Origin: Verrucomicrobium sp. BvORR034
GTDB lineage: Bacteria > Verrucomicrobiota > Verrucomicrobiia > Verrucomicrobiales > Verrucomicrobiaceae
Assembly (NCBI RefSeq): GCF_000739635.1
Contig: NZ_BATQ01000147.1
Location: 1-64,000 of the forward strand
Direction of reading: 5' to 3'
Length of the DNA stretch: 64,000 bases
This document shows, piece after piece, positions 24,824-33,017 of the stretch. The notes under the pieces were generated by a model. That model had not been told where the DNA came from, did not search any database, and saw only the letters and a list, made by a program, of their open reading frames with translations. The translations under genes and the position numbers were made by a program. The number at the start of each line of letters is the position of its first letter. Positions within the stretch are counted from its first letter, which is position 1.

Positions 24824-27169
24824 CTACCGAATTACTGAATCACCGGACTGCCGGTTCCCCGCTCCCAAGTGTCGCTCCAGAAACTCAAACGTCCCCACCC
24901 CATGAATGGTGTGCGGACCATTAAAATATTCGATCCGAGACTTCTCCCCCAGTCCCAGCTTGTTGTAATACCGGAAGACCTTGGCGTACTCGTAGGCCAC
25001 CCATTCATCCAAGCCCACGCCATCATCGTGCCCGCGCTCCACCATGAAGGGCCGCGGTGCAATCAGCGCCGCCATCTCTGCATAGTTGAAGGTGTTGCCA
25101 AGGTCCCATTCCCAGATTTCATACTCGCCGCTGTAAACGTAGCTCAAAGGCAGGTCCACGGTGGCGCACTTTCGCACCCACTCGTTGAAGTCACCCGAGC
25201 AGATCGAAAGACAGTAATCCGGCAAGACCGCGGGGATGCGCATGGCGGACTTGCCTCCGTAGCTGAGGCCATAGAAGGCGATTCGATCCCCATCCACAAA
25301 GGGCTGCGTTTTCAGCCAGGCGAGCGTTTGCTGATGCTGCCCGATGATAACGGAGAACAGGCTCAGCCCCACGAGATTGAGCTTCCGCTGGATGACTCGA
25401 AAGTGGTCCTTGCCGCGGTAGAAGTTATGCGGGGCAAACGTGACATAGCCCTTGCGGGCCAGGGTCGCTGCGAAGCCTTTATAGGCCCCGTAGGCTTTGG
25501 CTGAGGGGGCCTCGTTCACCACATCTTCCGGCAGGCCTTCCAATCCGTGCTGACAGACCACCACCGGGCGCCGCTCGCCTTCCTTGATACCCTTCGGTAC
25601 AAGCAAATAACCCCAGGCCGGCACGCCGGGCCAGACCTCCATCATCACCTCATGAGTCGCGAACTCGGAGTTCTGGTCCAGAACACGGCTCCGGGCAGCA
25701 GGCGGCCCCACAGGATCAGGCAGGCGCCCAATCGACTCCTCCCAAAAACTTTCCCGTAGCTTCGCCGTGGTGGAGGACCGCTCTGCGTCGGTCTTGGCCG
25801 TCGTGAGCGGCTTCCACACCAGAGTGTTCCGCTGGCGCTCGCAAACCTGAAGCGCCCGCCGGGCGTGATCCACCAGCTCGTTCACCAGACGCTGTTGCCG
25901 GGCCCTGTCATCTGGCAGAGACCCGCGACGAATGCGCAGTTCAGAAGGTGCGTCCAGTTTGCCCAGTCGCAGCGCCTTGCGAAGCCAGCCCACAGCTTCC
26001 ACGGGAAAGATCGCCAGCTCCCCTTCGTCGGCGATCACGAGCCGGAGATGCTCCGTCAACTTGTCCCCTGCCAGTTGACGAGCCCGCTTGATTCCTTTTC
26101 TCACTGCGTCCTCATCAGGTGTGGCCAGGTTGCCAGGGGCTGCGTTTTTCCTCACCCCCCCAGCAAGCTCCACCGGGGCAGGGAGAACGGGATATTGGCC
26201 GTGGGCGATGATGAGGGGGCGCGGCATCACCAGACTGGCGATTTCGGCCTCGCCAAACTCCTTCACCAGCCCAAACCCGTTTCGTTCCAGTGGGCGTTGC
26301 CAGGTTGCTTCCAGTTCCTCCCACGCCCCGCTCACCAGGGTGGCATCGATCCGCTTGTCCAAGGCGGCCGCCATCAGAGCCAGCCGCCCGCCTTCGCCAT
26401 AGCCTGCGACGCCCACTGGCACCTTCCTTGCGTTCATCCACTCCACCAGCGCCAGGACTTTGTGGAGCTCGTAGCCCCCCACATTCCGGCCCAGTTCGAA
26501 TGTCTGCCGGTAGATCCACTCCCGGTGCGACTGGTTGGTGCGCAAGCCCAGCTCGGGATTGCCCGAGAAATCAGACTGGCGGTTGATCAGGGCCGGGATG
26601 ACCACGTCACACCCTGCCAGGGCCAGTTCGTGCGCAGCCTGCCCGAGCACCTCTTTGCCCTCCACCAGACCAGCCAGTTCCTCAGGAGTCTGGTCGGCAT
26701 CCGGCAGGAGGACGATGCAGGCGGTCGCTTCTCCCCGTTGTTTGAGGTAGATGGCTTCCCCGTTCACGCCGTCCAGCACCGGCCAACGCACGGCGTGCAC
26801 CACATACTTTGCCGCCTCCGCCAGACGCAGTTCATGCACTGATGAGCTCAGGTACTCCAGCCCCACCATCGGCATGCGGACATCCAGTTTGTTTACTCCC
26901 AGGATCGTCGCCAAACGAGCGCGCTGGGGCTCTACTGAGGCTTCGTATGCCTTGGCAGAACTGAGATCCCGCTTCCAGAACGCCGCCCGCTCTCCCTCCG
27001 CCTCCTGAATGAGGCGGGTGGCAAACTGATCGATGTCTGCCACCATCGCCGCTGATCGGGCATCCCCGGTCGCCTCCTCCAGTGGGGTGGTGCCTGCCAA
27101 CGGTTCCTGCCCCAAAACCGGGCCCGCCAGGGCCAGGCACACCGGAATCCAGCCAAAATGGAAGTGCAT
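24824..27169 (-). CDS. secreted tandem alpha/beta-hydrolase with an apparently inactive first domain
   Basis: A 781-residue exported protein, about twice the usual esterase length. After a signal peptide (about residues 1-20) there are two alpha/beta-hydrolase domains. In the first (about 90-400) the nucleophile elbow is VAGYGEGGRLALM, with Gly258 where Ser/Cys is expected; the second (about 480-765) has the intact AFYGLSYGGKSAM with Ser636, VCQHGLEG for the oxyanion region, APRPFMVERGHDDGV for the acid and NGPHTIHG for the His. The second domain resembles acetylxylan-esterase-like enzymes, so deacylation of polysaccharide is likely. The first may now be structural or substrate-binding. Confidence 0.8.
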   Translation of the reverse strand: MHFHFGWIPVCLALAGPVLGQEPLAGTTPLEEATGDARSAAMVADIDQFATRLIQEAEGERAAFWKRDLSSAKAYEASVEPQRARLATILGVNKLDVRMPMVGLEYLSSSVHELRLAEAAKYVVHAVRWPVLDGVNGEAIYLKQRGEATACIVLLPDADQTPEELAGLVEGKEVLGQAAHELALAGCDVVIPALINRQSDFSGNPELGLRTNQSHREWIYRQTFELGRNVGGYELHKVLALVEWMNARKVPVGVAGYGEGGRLALMAAALDKRIDATLVSGAWEELEATWQRPLERNGFGLVKEFGEAEIASLVMPRPLIIAHGQYPVLPAPVELAGGVRKNAAPGNLATPDEDAVRKGIKRARQLAGDKLTEHLRLVIADEGELAIFPVEAVGWLRKALRLGKLDAPSELRIRRGSLPDDRARQQRLVNELVDHARRALQVCERQRNTLVWKPLTTAKTDAERSSTTAKLRESFWEESIGRLPDPVGPPAARSRVLDQNSEFATHEVMMEVWPGVPAWGYLLVPKGIKEGERRPVVVCQHGLEGLPEDVVNEAPSAKAYGAYKGFAATLARKGYVTFAPHNFYRGKDHFRVIQRKLNLVGLSLFSVIIGQHQQTLAWLKTQPFVDGDRIAFYGLSYGGKSAMRIPAVLPDYCLSICSGDFNEWVRKCATVDLPLSYVYSGEYEIWEWDLGNTFNYAEMAALIAPRPFMVERGHDDGVGLDEWVAYEYAKVFRYYNKLGLGEKSRIEYFNGPHTIHGVGTFEFLERHLGAGNRQSGDSVIR

Positions 27170-27272
27170 GGATCAAAGCGAACCAAATCGGCAGCCGTTG
27201 GTCAACATTTGCCGCTCCTCACCTGCGAGTCCCCTCTTGCATTCTCCGCCCGCTGCCGTTTGAATCTCCGCC

Positions 27273-28034
27273 ATGAAGCGCCTTGTCCCTTTCCTGCTTG
27301 CCCTGATCCTCACGCCGCTCCTTGTGGGGATGAGCAAAAAGGTCCCGTACTCCATCACCTTCCATGCCCAGGCTTCGGAGCAGGATCCTCCCAAGACCTA
27401 CTTCCCGCTCGACATGGGAGCCCAGCGCATGCTCTTCAAGCTCATCCCGGAAGTTTCTCAGGAGAACGTCGTGGCCTTCCACCCATTCCCTGCCGAAAAC
27501 GGCAACGCCAAGGGCATCGCGCTTCAACTGGATTTTCGTGGCAAAGGCTCGCTGGAAATCATCACCCGCGCCCGCAAAGGGGAATACCTCATCGCCATGG
27601 TGAATGGCAAGCCCACCGACTTCGTGGTCATGGATGAACCCGTCACCGACGGCCTCATCACCATCTGGGAAGGAGTATCGGACGAAGTCATCGCACAGAT
27701 GGACAAGAAGATCCCGCGGATCAAACCCGGCGGACCGCCTTCCATGTCCAAAAACATGGACATGGCACCCGTAGGCAAGCGCGAGCGCAAAGACGCGTAC
27801 GAAGCCCACAAGGCTGAGGAGAAGGCGAAGGAGAAGGCCCGCAAGGAAGGCCGCCCCACGGAGCCTGAAGTCCCCAGCCTGCCCGCCGCTCCGACGACGA
27901 GCCGCATCCCTGTGGAAGGCGCCGACCCGACCCCGGCTCCCACGCCCGCCCGCCCCGGCGCCCCTGAGCCGTATATTCCTCCGACGAACCCAGTCCCGAC
28001 CGTCCCCACCGAGCCGCTGTTGCCCCGCCGTTAA
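27273..28034 (+). CDS. exported protein of unknown function with a Pro-rich tail
   Basis: A 253-residue protein. MKRLVPFLLALILTPLLVG is a signal peptide. A globular part (about 20-155: KVPYSITFHAQASEQDPPKTYF, RMLFKLIPEVSQENVVAFHPFP, TRARKGEYLIAMVNGKPTDF) is followed by a charged helix (KRERKDAYEAHKAEEKAKEK) and a Pro/Thr/Ala-rich tail rich in PTP, PAP and PTVPTEP repeats. I do not recognise the family. The tail suggests a linker crossing the periplasm or a surface location. It precedes the M23 peptidase gene by 39 bases, probably in one transcript. Confidence 0.6.
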   Translation: MKRLVPFLLALILTPLLVGMSKKVPYSITFHAQASEQDPPKTYFPLDMGAQRMLFKLIPEVSQENVVAFHPFPAENGNAKGIALQLDFRGKGSLEIITRARKGEYLIAMVNGKPTDFVVMDEPVTDGLITIWEGVSDEVIAQMDKKIPRIKPGGPPSMSKNMDMAPVGKRERKDAYEAHKAEEKAKEKARKEGRPTEPEVPSLPAAPTTSRIPVEGADPTPAPTPARPGAPEPYIPPTNPVPTVPTEPLLPRR

Positions 28035-28073
28035 GTTTCAGCCACAAAAAGCCCGCACACCCGTCTTCGCAGC

Positions 28074-29198
28074 ATGATCCGGATCGTCCCCGCCGTCGCC
28101 TGCCTGCTGGCCGCCGCTGCCAGCTTGATCGCTCAAGCCCCATCGACGCTGGGGACGCCCCCCACCCCAACCGCATCGTTCCCGTTGGCCCTGCCTACCG
28201 ACAACGATGCGCTTCTGCGTGGGGACAACGCCTCCTTCTACATGTATGTGGACCGGATTTTTGAAAATCAGGTCTCCAGTCCGTGGGAAGGCGGCCAGTA
28301 CGGGTACGTGCGCGGCCCGGTCAGGCATGGGAGTGACATGGTGCTGATGGCCTTCCACGAAGGCATCGACATTGCTCCGACAAAACGGGATGCCGCTGGC
28401 GATCCGACCGACGAAGTCCGGGCCATCTCCCCGGGCAAAGTGGTGCACTGCTCTCAACTCGCAGGGGCCAGCAACTACGGTCGCTACGTGGTGGTACAGC
28501 ACGACACTCCCGACGGTTCCTTCTTCTCCCTCTACGCCCATCTCAGCAAGATCGGCGTGCAGCCAGGGCAGGAAGTCCACCTCGGCACGCCCTTGGGCGT
28601 CATGGGCTACACCGGCAGCGGGCTGAACCAGAAGCGGGCCCACGTCCACCTGGAGCTCAACCTCATGTTGAGTAGTCGTTTCGACGACTGGCACGCCCTG
28701 AACTTCCGCCCCAGCCCAAACAAACACGGCATCTACAACGGCATTAACCTGACGGGAATCAACATTGCTGCCTTCTACCTGGCGCACCAGAAAGACCCGG
28801 CGCTGACCATTGCCAGCTTTGTCCGTAACACAGAGCCCACCTGGAAAGCCGTGGTTCCGCGCAAAGGTGACCTGGAACTGCTGAGCCACTACCCCTGGCT
28901 GGGAGACTCGCCAGCCGCCCCTTCCCCTTCCTGGGAAATCACCTTTGGCGACTCTGGTCTGCCCATACGCGTCCAGCCCAGCGCGCTTACCGTGACCCAG
29001 GCCCAGATCACCTGGGTGAAGGATCGCGGCATGCCACACGGTTACTACACCCGCGGCTACATCGCCGGCAGCGGAGAAAAAGGCACCCTCACCGCCTCAG
29101 GCAAACGCTTCCTGGACTTGGTCTCAGGGGATTTTGTGGCCCCGGCACCGGCTAAGGAAGAGGAGAGCAGGAAAGTGTCCGTAAAGAAGAAGGGATAG
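28074..29198 (+). CDS. secreted M23-family metallopeptidase
   Basis: A 374-residue exported protein with signal sequence MIRIVPAVACLLAAAASLIAQ. The LytM/M23 zinc site is complete: HEGIDIA (HxxxD) and AHVHLEL (HxH), with VVVQHDTPDGSFFSLYAHLS and GVMGYTGSG between. A C-terminal ~100-residue domain (TFGDSGLPIRVQPSALTVTQ) has no obvious family. M23 enzymes cut peptide cross-links in peptidoglycan or act as non-catalytic activators of amidases; the intact zinc ligands favour an active enzyme. A REP-like repeat follows the gene. Confidence 0.87.
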   Translation: MIRIVPAVACLLAAAASLIAQAPSTLGTPPTPTASFPLALPTDNDALLRGDNASFYMYVDRIFENQVSSPWEGGQYGYVRGPVRHGSDMVLMAFHEGIDIAPTKRDAAGDPTDEVRAISPGKVVHCSQLAGASNYGRYVVVQHDTPDGSFFSLYAHLSKIGVQPGQEVHLGTPLGVMGYTGSGLNQKRAHVHLELNLMLSSRFDDWHALNFRPSPNKHGIYNGINLTGINIAAFYLAHQKDPALTIASFVRNTEPTWKAVVPRKGDLELLSHYPWLGDSPAAPSPSWEITFGDSGLPIRVQPSALTVTQAQITWVKDRGMPHGYYTRGYIAGSGEKGTLTASGKRFLDLVSGDFVAPAPAKEEESRKVSVKKKG

Positions 29199-29254
29199 GA
29201 AGGGTGTCAGTCGCTCCGCTGGCGTATTTCGACAGGCAGCGAAGCCTTGGAAAA

Positions 29255-29327
29255 GTAGAAGAGCCGTCTCGGCTCTTTATGCATACGCTGGATGGCACGG
29301 AAGCAAGAACCGAGACGGTTCTTCCAC
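29255..29327. repeat. REP-like inverted pair, family B, copy 1
   Basis: Two perfect short hairpins in inverted orientation: AAGAGCCG-TCT-CGGCTCTT at 29259-29277 and AAGAACCG-AGA-CGGTTCTT at 29305-29323, each flanked on the outer side by GTAG/CCAC-like bases. The reverse complement of the right unit differs from the left by a paired G:C to A:T change in the stem. A second copy lies at 62079-62149. Confidence 0.8.
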
Positions 29328-29426
29328 CTTGCTGACGCCGCCCCCCCGGGAACTCCGGCTGTTCAGCACAGAGCGCTCACCTGAGACACCAGACCCGCAT
29401 GACGGGTCCGGCCGCGCACTCTCACC

Positions 29427-30506
29427 TCAAGACACTGGAGCGAGAATGATCTTCTGCACATCCATGATGGCCCCGCCGTTCTTGCTCTGGGGCTTCACAG
29501 CCAGGCGGTAGGTGCCGGGTTCCTTGATCTCCAGTTCACCCACATTCACCGGAGCCCACTTCTGGAAGCCGCCGGTGTCCTGCACTTTGAACGTGAGAGC
29601 CTGTTCACCAAGCTGGATGGCCACCTCGCTGCCGCCACCGGCTCCGCAGCCCTGGTGCACGGTCACATTGTACTTGCCCGCTTTGTCCACGGTGAATTCC
29701 CACTCGGCAAAGTCTTCCTTCTCTGTCCAGAAGCCGAGGCAGTTCTTCTCCGGCTTGGGCTCATAGCGCATGTTTTCGCTCCAGGTCGTGGCGTCCTTGG
29801 CCAGCAACTGAAGAGAGCCATCTTCAGTGGGCTTCACTTCCTCTCCTTCCTGGGTGGGTACCAAGGCCACTTCTTCCAAGACGAACGTGGACCACGCCAC
29901 GCCATTGGGAGTGTAGAACGCCATGAACTGGTCACCGCCCTGTGGGATGTAGATGTCGCCGATGTAGAGCCGCTTGGTCGCGCCACTGGTGCTTACCAGG
30001 GTCTTCTTCAGGCGGAGATCACCAAATTTGAACTGCACACCCAGCGTGGAAGACTTGAGCGAATACGAAATCCGGACACTGTAGCGGCCCCAGCGCTTCG
30101 ACTGGAACGGGAAGTTGTATTGCTCCCAGTGCTCCATGGGGGCGAAGGTGCTTTGATCTTTGGCCACCTTGAAGGCAATCACCCCACGCTCCGGAAGATC
30201 TTGACGTTCAATGGGTTCACCACTGCCGAAGTCACCCAGCCCGGAGAGGGAATCCGTCACCGCAAAGGGCGAAAGCGGGGCCGTTGTCGGAGCTGGCGCG
30301 GCCTGTTGAGGCTGGTCCGTCTTCAGCACTTCATCCGCTTTCACGGATTCCACAGGAGCCGTCGCGACCGCCTCTTTCGTCTCCTGCTGGACGACCTCCT
30401 TCACGGCCTCCGGAGTCGCTTTGACGACTGTGGCTTCACTCTTGCCGCACGCGGAAAGAGCAAGAGGAATTCCAACGATCAGCAGGGAAGCAAGAGGGCG
30501 GTTCAT
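29427..30506 (-). CDS. lipoprotein with a C-terminal DUF5077/CBM-like domain
   Basis: A 359-residue protein with signal MNRPLASLLIVGIPLALSAC and lipobox LSAC. A Glu/Val/Ala-rich linker (ATPEAVKEVVQQETKEAVAT) is followed by a beta-rich middle domain and a C-terminal domain (AEWEFTVDKAGKYNVTVHQG, EVAIQLGEQALTFKV, LEIKEPGTYRLAV) that resembles DUF5077 or CBM6-like beta-sandwiches. A role in binding carbohydrate at the cell surface is plausible but not shown. The ATG at 30506 starts the lipoprotein signal. Confidence 0.7.
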   Translation of the reverse strand: MNRPLASLLIVGIPLALSACGKSEATVVKATPEAVKEVVQQETKEAVATAPVESVKADEVLKTDQPQQAAPAPTTAPLSPFAVTDSLSGLGDFGSGEPIERQDLPERGVIAFKVAKDQSTFAPMEHWEQYNFPFQSKRWGRYSVRISYSLKSSTLGVQFKFGDLRLKKTLVSTSGATKRLYIGDIYIPQGGDQFMAFYTPNGVAWSTFVLEEVALVPTQEGEEVKPTEDGSLQLLAKDATTWSENMRYEPKPEKNCLGFWTEKEDFAEWEFTVDKAGKYNVTVHQGCGAGGGSEVAIQLGEQALTFKVQDTGGFQKWAPVNVGELEIKEPGTYRLAVKPQSKNGGAIMDVQKIILAPVS

Positions 30507-30609
30507 GCGGGCAATAGCTCTGGACAAAGAGGAGTACGAACGGCTTCAACGCCCAGCTCTCCCACCTTATTAGGCCGAATTCTCCTATTCCGCGGCCCCA
30601 CTTGGAGCC

Positions 30610-31965
30610 TCATCCGCCGCACACTTCCTCGACCGCGAGTCGCACAGCCTTCACCATCGTCTCCAGTTCGGACTCCACCACGCAGAGCGGCGGCATGAGG
30701 ACGATGGTATTGGCAATGGGACGCGTCAGCAGCCCATGCTTGCGGGCAGCCACGCACACGCGGGCCCCCACCTGCTCCGCCGTATCATAATCCAGCCGCG
30801 GCGAGCGCTGTTTCACCAGCTCAATACCCGCGATCAAACCGCAGCGCCGGACGTCCACCACGTGGGGCAGGTCGGTCAACCCTTGCAGGAAGCGATCGAA
30901 GGCCTTGATCTTGGCAGGCAGCTGTTCCAGCACCTTCTCCTCGCGGAAGACGGCCAGACTGGCCAGCGCCGCAGCGCAACCGAGTTGGTTGCCGGTGAAG
31001 CTGTGCCCGTAGAAAAAGGTGCGCCCCTCTGAAGGTGCCCCGAGAAACCCCTCGTACACCCGTTGATTCACCAAAGTGGCCGCCAGCGGCAGGTACCCAC
31101 CCGAGAGCCCCTTGGCCATACAGAGGAAATCCGGCACCACCTTCTCCTGCTGGCAGGCAAACATCGTGCCGGTGCGGCCGAACCCCGTCATTACCTCGTC
31201 CAGAATGAGGAAGATCCCCTGCCCACGGCACCAGGTCTCCAGGGCCTTCAGCATGCCCTTCGGCCAGACCCGCATGGTGTTCACCCCCTGGACCAGAGGC
31301 TCAATGATGACCGCCGCGATGTGCTGCAAGTCATCGGCCGGGAGGGCTGCCAGGTCTTCAAACGTTCGCACCCGCTGCACCACATAGCCAAACTGGTTGG
31401 CGCTCCCTTTGAAAAGGGGGATGCCGCCCAAACTCGCAGCGCCCAGAGTATCGCCATGATAGGCCGCATCGAACGCTAAAATGACGTCCCGACCAGGTTG
31501 ACCGTTCTGCCGCCAGAACTGGAGAGACATCCGCACTGCCGCTTCAATCGCGGTGGAGCCGTTATCTGAGAAAAAGACCTTCTCCAGCCCGCCATCAGGG
31601 AACAGGCCCACAAGTTCGCTGGCCAGTTGAGCCGCCGGTGGATTGCCAAAACCGAGGTACGAGGTGTGCGCCACCTGATCAAGCTGCGCCTTGATGGCAT
31701 CGTTGATCCGCGGATGGCAGTGTCCGTGGATGTTCGTCCAGATGGAAGCATTCCCGTCCAGATACCGATTGCCGTGCTGGTCCACCAGATAAGCACCGTG
31801 ACCACTGCACAGCATGAGGGGCTCATGCTCCGGCGCGCACCAGTCGCGCATAGGGGTGAAGGGATGCCAGGTGTAGGCCTTGTCGAGTTCCGCGTAGTTC
31901 AAGCGTGTTGGGAGGGGGGAGTTTGAAGATGCCGCCCCTCCCATGAACCCAAATGGCAGAGGCAT
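30610..31965 (-). CDS. bioA: adenosylmethionine--8-amino-7-oxononanoate aminotransferase
   Basis: A 451-residue PLP-dependent class III aminotransferase that makes 7,8-diaminononanoate in biotin synthesis. YTWHPFTPMRDW is the BioA N-terminal motif, SDNGSTAIEAAVRMSLQFW and AYHGDTLGAASLGG are typical BioA blocks, LILDEVMTGFGRTG is the PLP-Asp region, and MAKGLSGGYLP contains the Schiff-base Lys. The ATG at 31965 overlaps the stop of the upstream HDAC-like gene (TGATG); the next ATG is 21 bases in. No bioB, bioD or bioF lies in the window. Confidence 0.9.
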   Translation of the reverse strand: MPLPFGFMGGAASSNSPLPTRLNYAELDKAYTWHPFTPMRDWCAPEHEPLMLCSGHGAYLVDQHGNRYLDGNASIWTNIHGHCHPRINDAIKAQLDQVAHTSYLGFGNPPAAQLASELVGLFPDGGLEKVFFSDNGSTAIEAAVRMSLQFWRQNGQPGRDVILAFDAAYHGDTLGAASLGGIPLFKGSANQFGYVVQRVRTFEDLAALPADDLQHIAAVIIEPLVQGVNTMRVWPKGMLKALETWCRGQGIFLILDEVMTGFGRTGTMFACQQEKVVPDFLCMAKGLSGGYLPLAATLVNQRVYEGFLGAPSEGRTFFYGHSFTGNQLGCAAALASLAVFREEKVLEQLPAKIKAFDRFLQGLTDLPHVVDVRRCGLIAGIELVKQRSPRLDYDTAEQVGARVCVAARKHGLLTRPIANTIVLMPPLCVVESELETMVKAVRLAVEEVCGG

Positions 31966-32915
31966 CAACCCCCGGATAGGGCAGTCACGTGGGAGGCCAC
32001 CGCCTTGCCCAGCCCATCGAGGTTGTAGCCGCCCTCCAATACCGAAACCAGTCTTCCGGAACAATGCTCGTCGGCGAACTTCATGAGCGTCTTGGTGAGG
32101 GCGGCAAAATGCGCGTCGGTGAGTCGAAACTGCCCCAAAGGATCATCCACCCGGGAGTCAAACCCTGCTGAGATCATCACGAGATCCGGCTTGAGCTTGG
32201 CCGCCTCCTGCAAGATGTGATGCTCCAGCGCCCCACCGATCTCGCCATAGCCCGCTCCAGCCGGGAATGGAAAGTTCAAGATCATCCCCTTCCCCTTTCC
32301 CTCCCCCTTCTCCTCGGCCCAACCGGTGTAGGGATACCACGGGGCCTGATGAGTGCTGGCGAAGATGACACTGCCGTCAGCATAGAAGATGTCCTGCGTG
32401 CCGTTGCCGTGGTGCACGTCCCAGTCCACGATCAATACCCTGGAGGCTCCATGTTTCTTCTGGGCCACCCGGGCCCCCACGGCCACGTTGTTAAAGAGGC
32501 AGAAGCCCATGCCCTGGGCAGGGCGGGCATGATGCCCCGGCGGCCGCACGGCACAGAAGGCATTTTTGAGCTTCCCGGTCATGACCGCATTCACCGCCTC
32601 CACGACACTGCCTGTGGCATGACGCGCCACATCCAGGGAACGCGGGCAGATCGCGGTGTCGCCGGTGCTCAGGTCGCTTTTGCCCGCTGCCACGTCGCGC
32701 TTGGCAGCTTCCAAGTACACCCGTGTATGGCAGAGCAGGATTTCGTCGTCCGTGGCTGGCCGGGAGGCGATGGTTGTCATCGTCTTGGTCAGGCCCGCAG
32801 CGGTGAGCGCCCGGGCCACTGCCTGGTAGCGCTGCGGCGACTCCGGGTGCCCGCCTCCGGTGTCATGCTCTGCGCTGATGGCATCAAGTACGAGTCCAGA
32901 AGTGGGGGCAGCCAT
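31965..32915 (-). CDS. histone-deacetylase-family amidohydrolase
   Basis: A 316-residue zinc-dependent deacetylase. RPPGHHARPAQGMGFCLFNN carries the catalytic His pair, LIVDWDVHHGNGTQDIFY the zinc ligands and SAGFDSRVDDPLGQF the third ligand. This family includes acetoin-utilisation proteins, acetylpolyamine amidohydrolases and true deacetylases; the substrate is unknown. It is translationally coupled to bioA by a stop/start overlap, so it is the first gene of a two-gene operon. Confidence 0.88.
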   Translation of the reverse strand: MAAPTSGLVLDAISAEHDTGGGHPESPQRYQAVARALTAAGLTKTMTTIASRPATDDEILLCHTRVYLEAAKRDVAAGKSDLSTGDTAICPRSLDVARHATGSVVEAVNAVMTGKLKNAFCAVRPPGHHARPAQGMGFCLFNNVAVGARVAQKKHGASRVLIVDWDVHHGNGTQDIFYADGSVIFASTHQAPWYPYTGWAEEKGEGKGKGMILNFPFPAGAGYGEIGGALEHHILQEAAKLKPDLVMISAGFDSRVDDPLGQFRLTDAHFAALTKTLMKFADEHCSGRLVSVLEGGYNLDGLGKAVASHVTALSGG

Positions 32916-33017
32916 GCCCTATGGGAGCAGTCCGGCGTTCCGGTGTCAATGCAGGATGCCTGGGCCGCTGCTTGCAATCCCGCTTGGCCAGAGCCATGAC
33001 AACACCTCGCATCTTCC

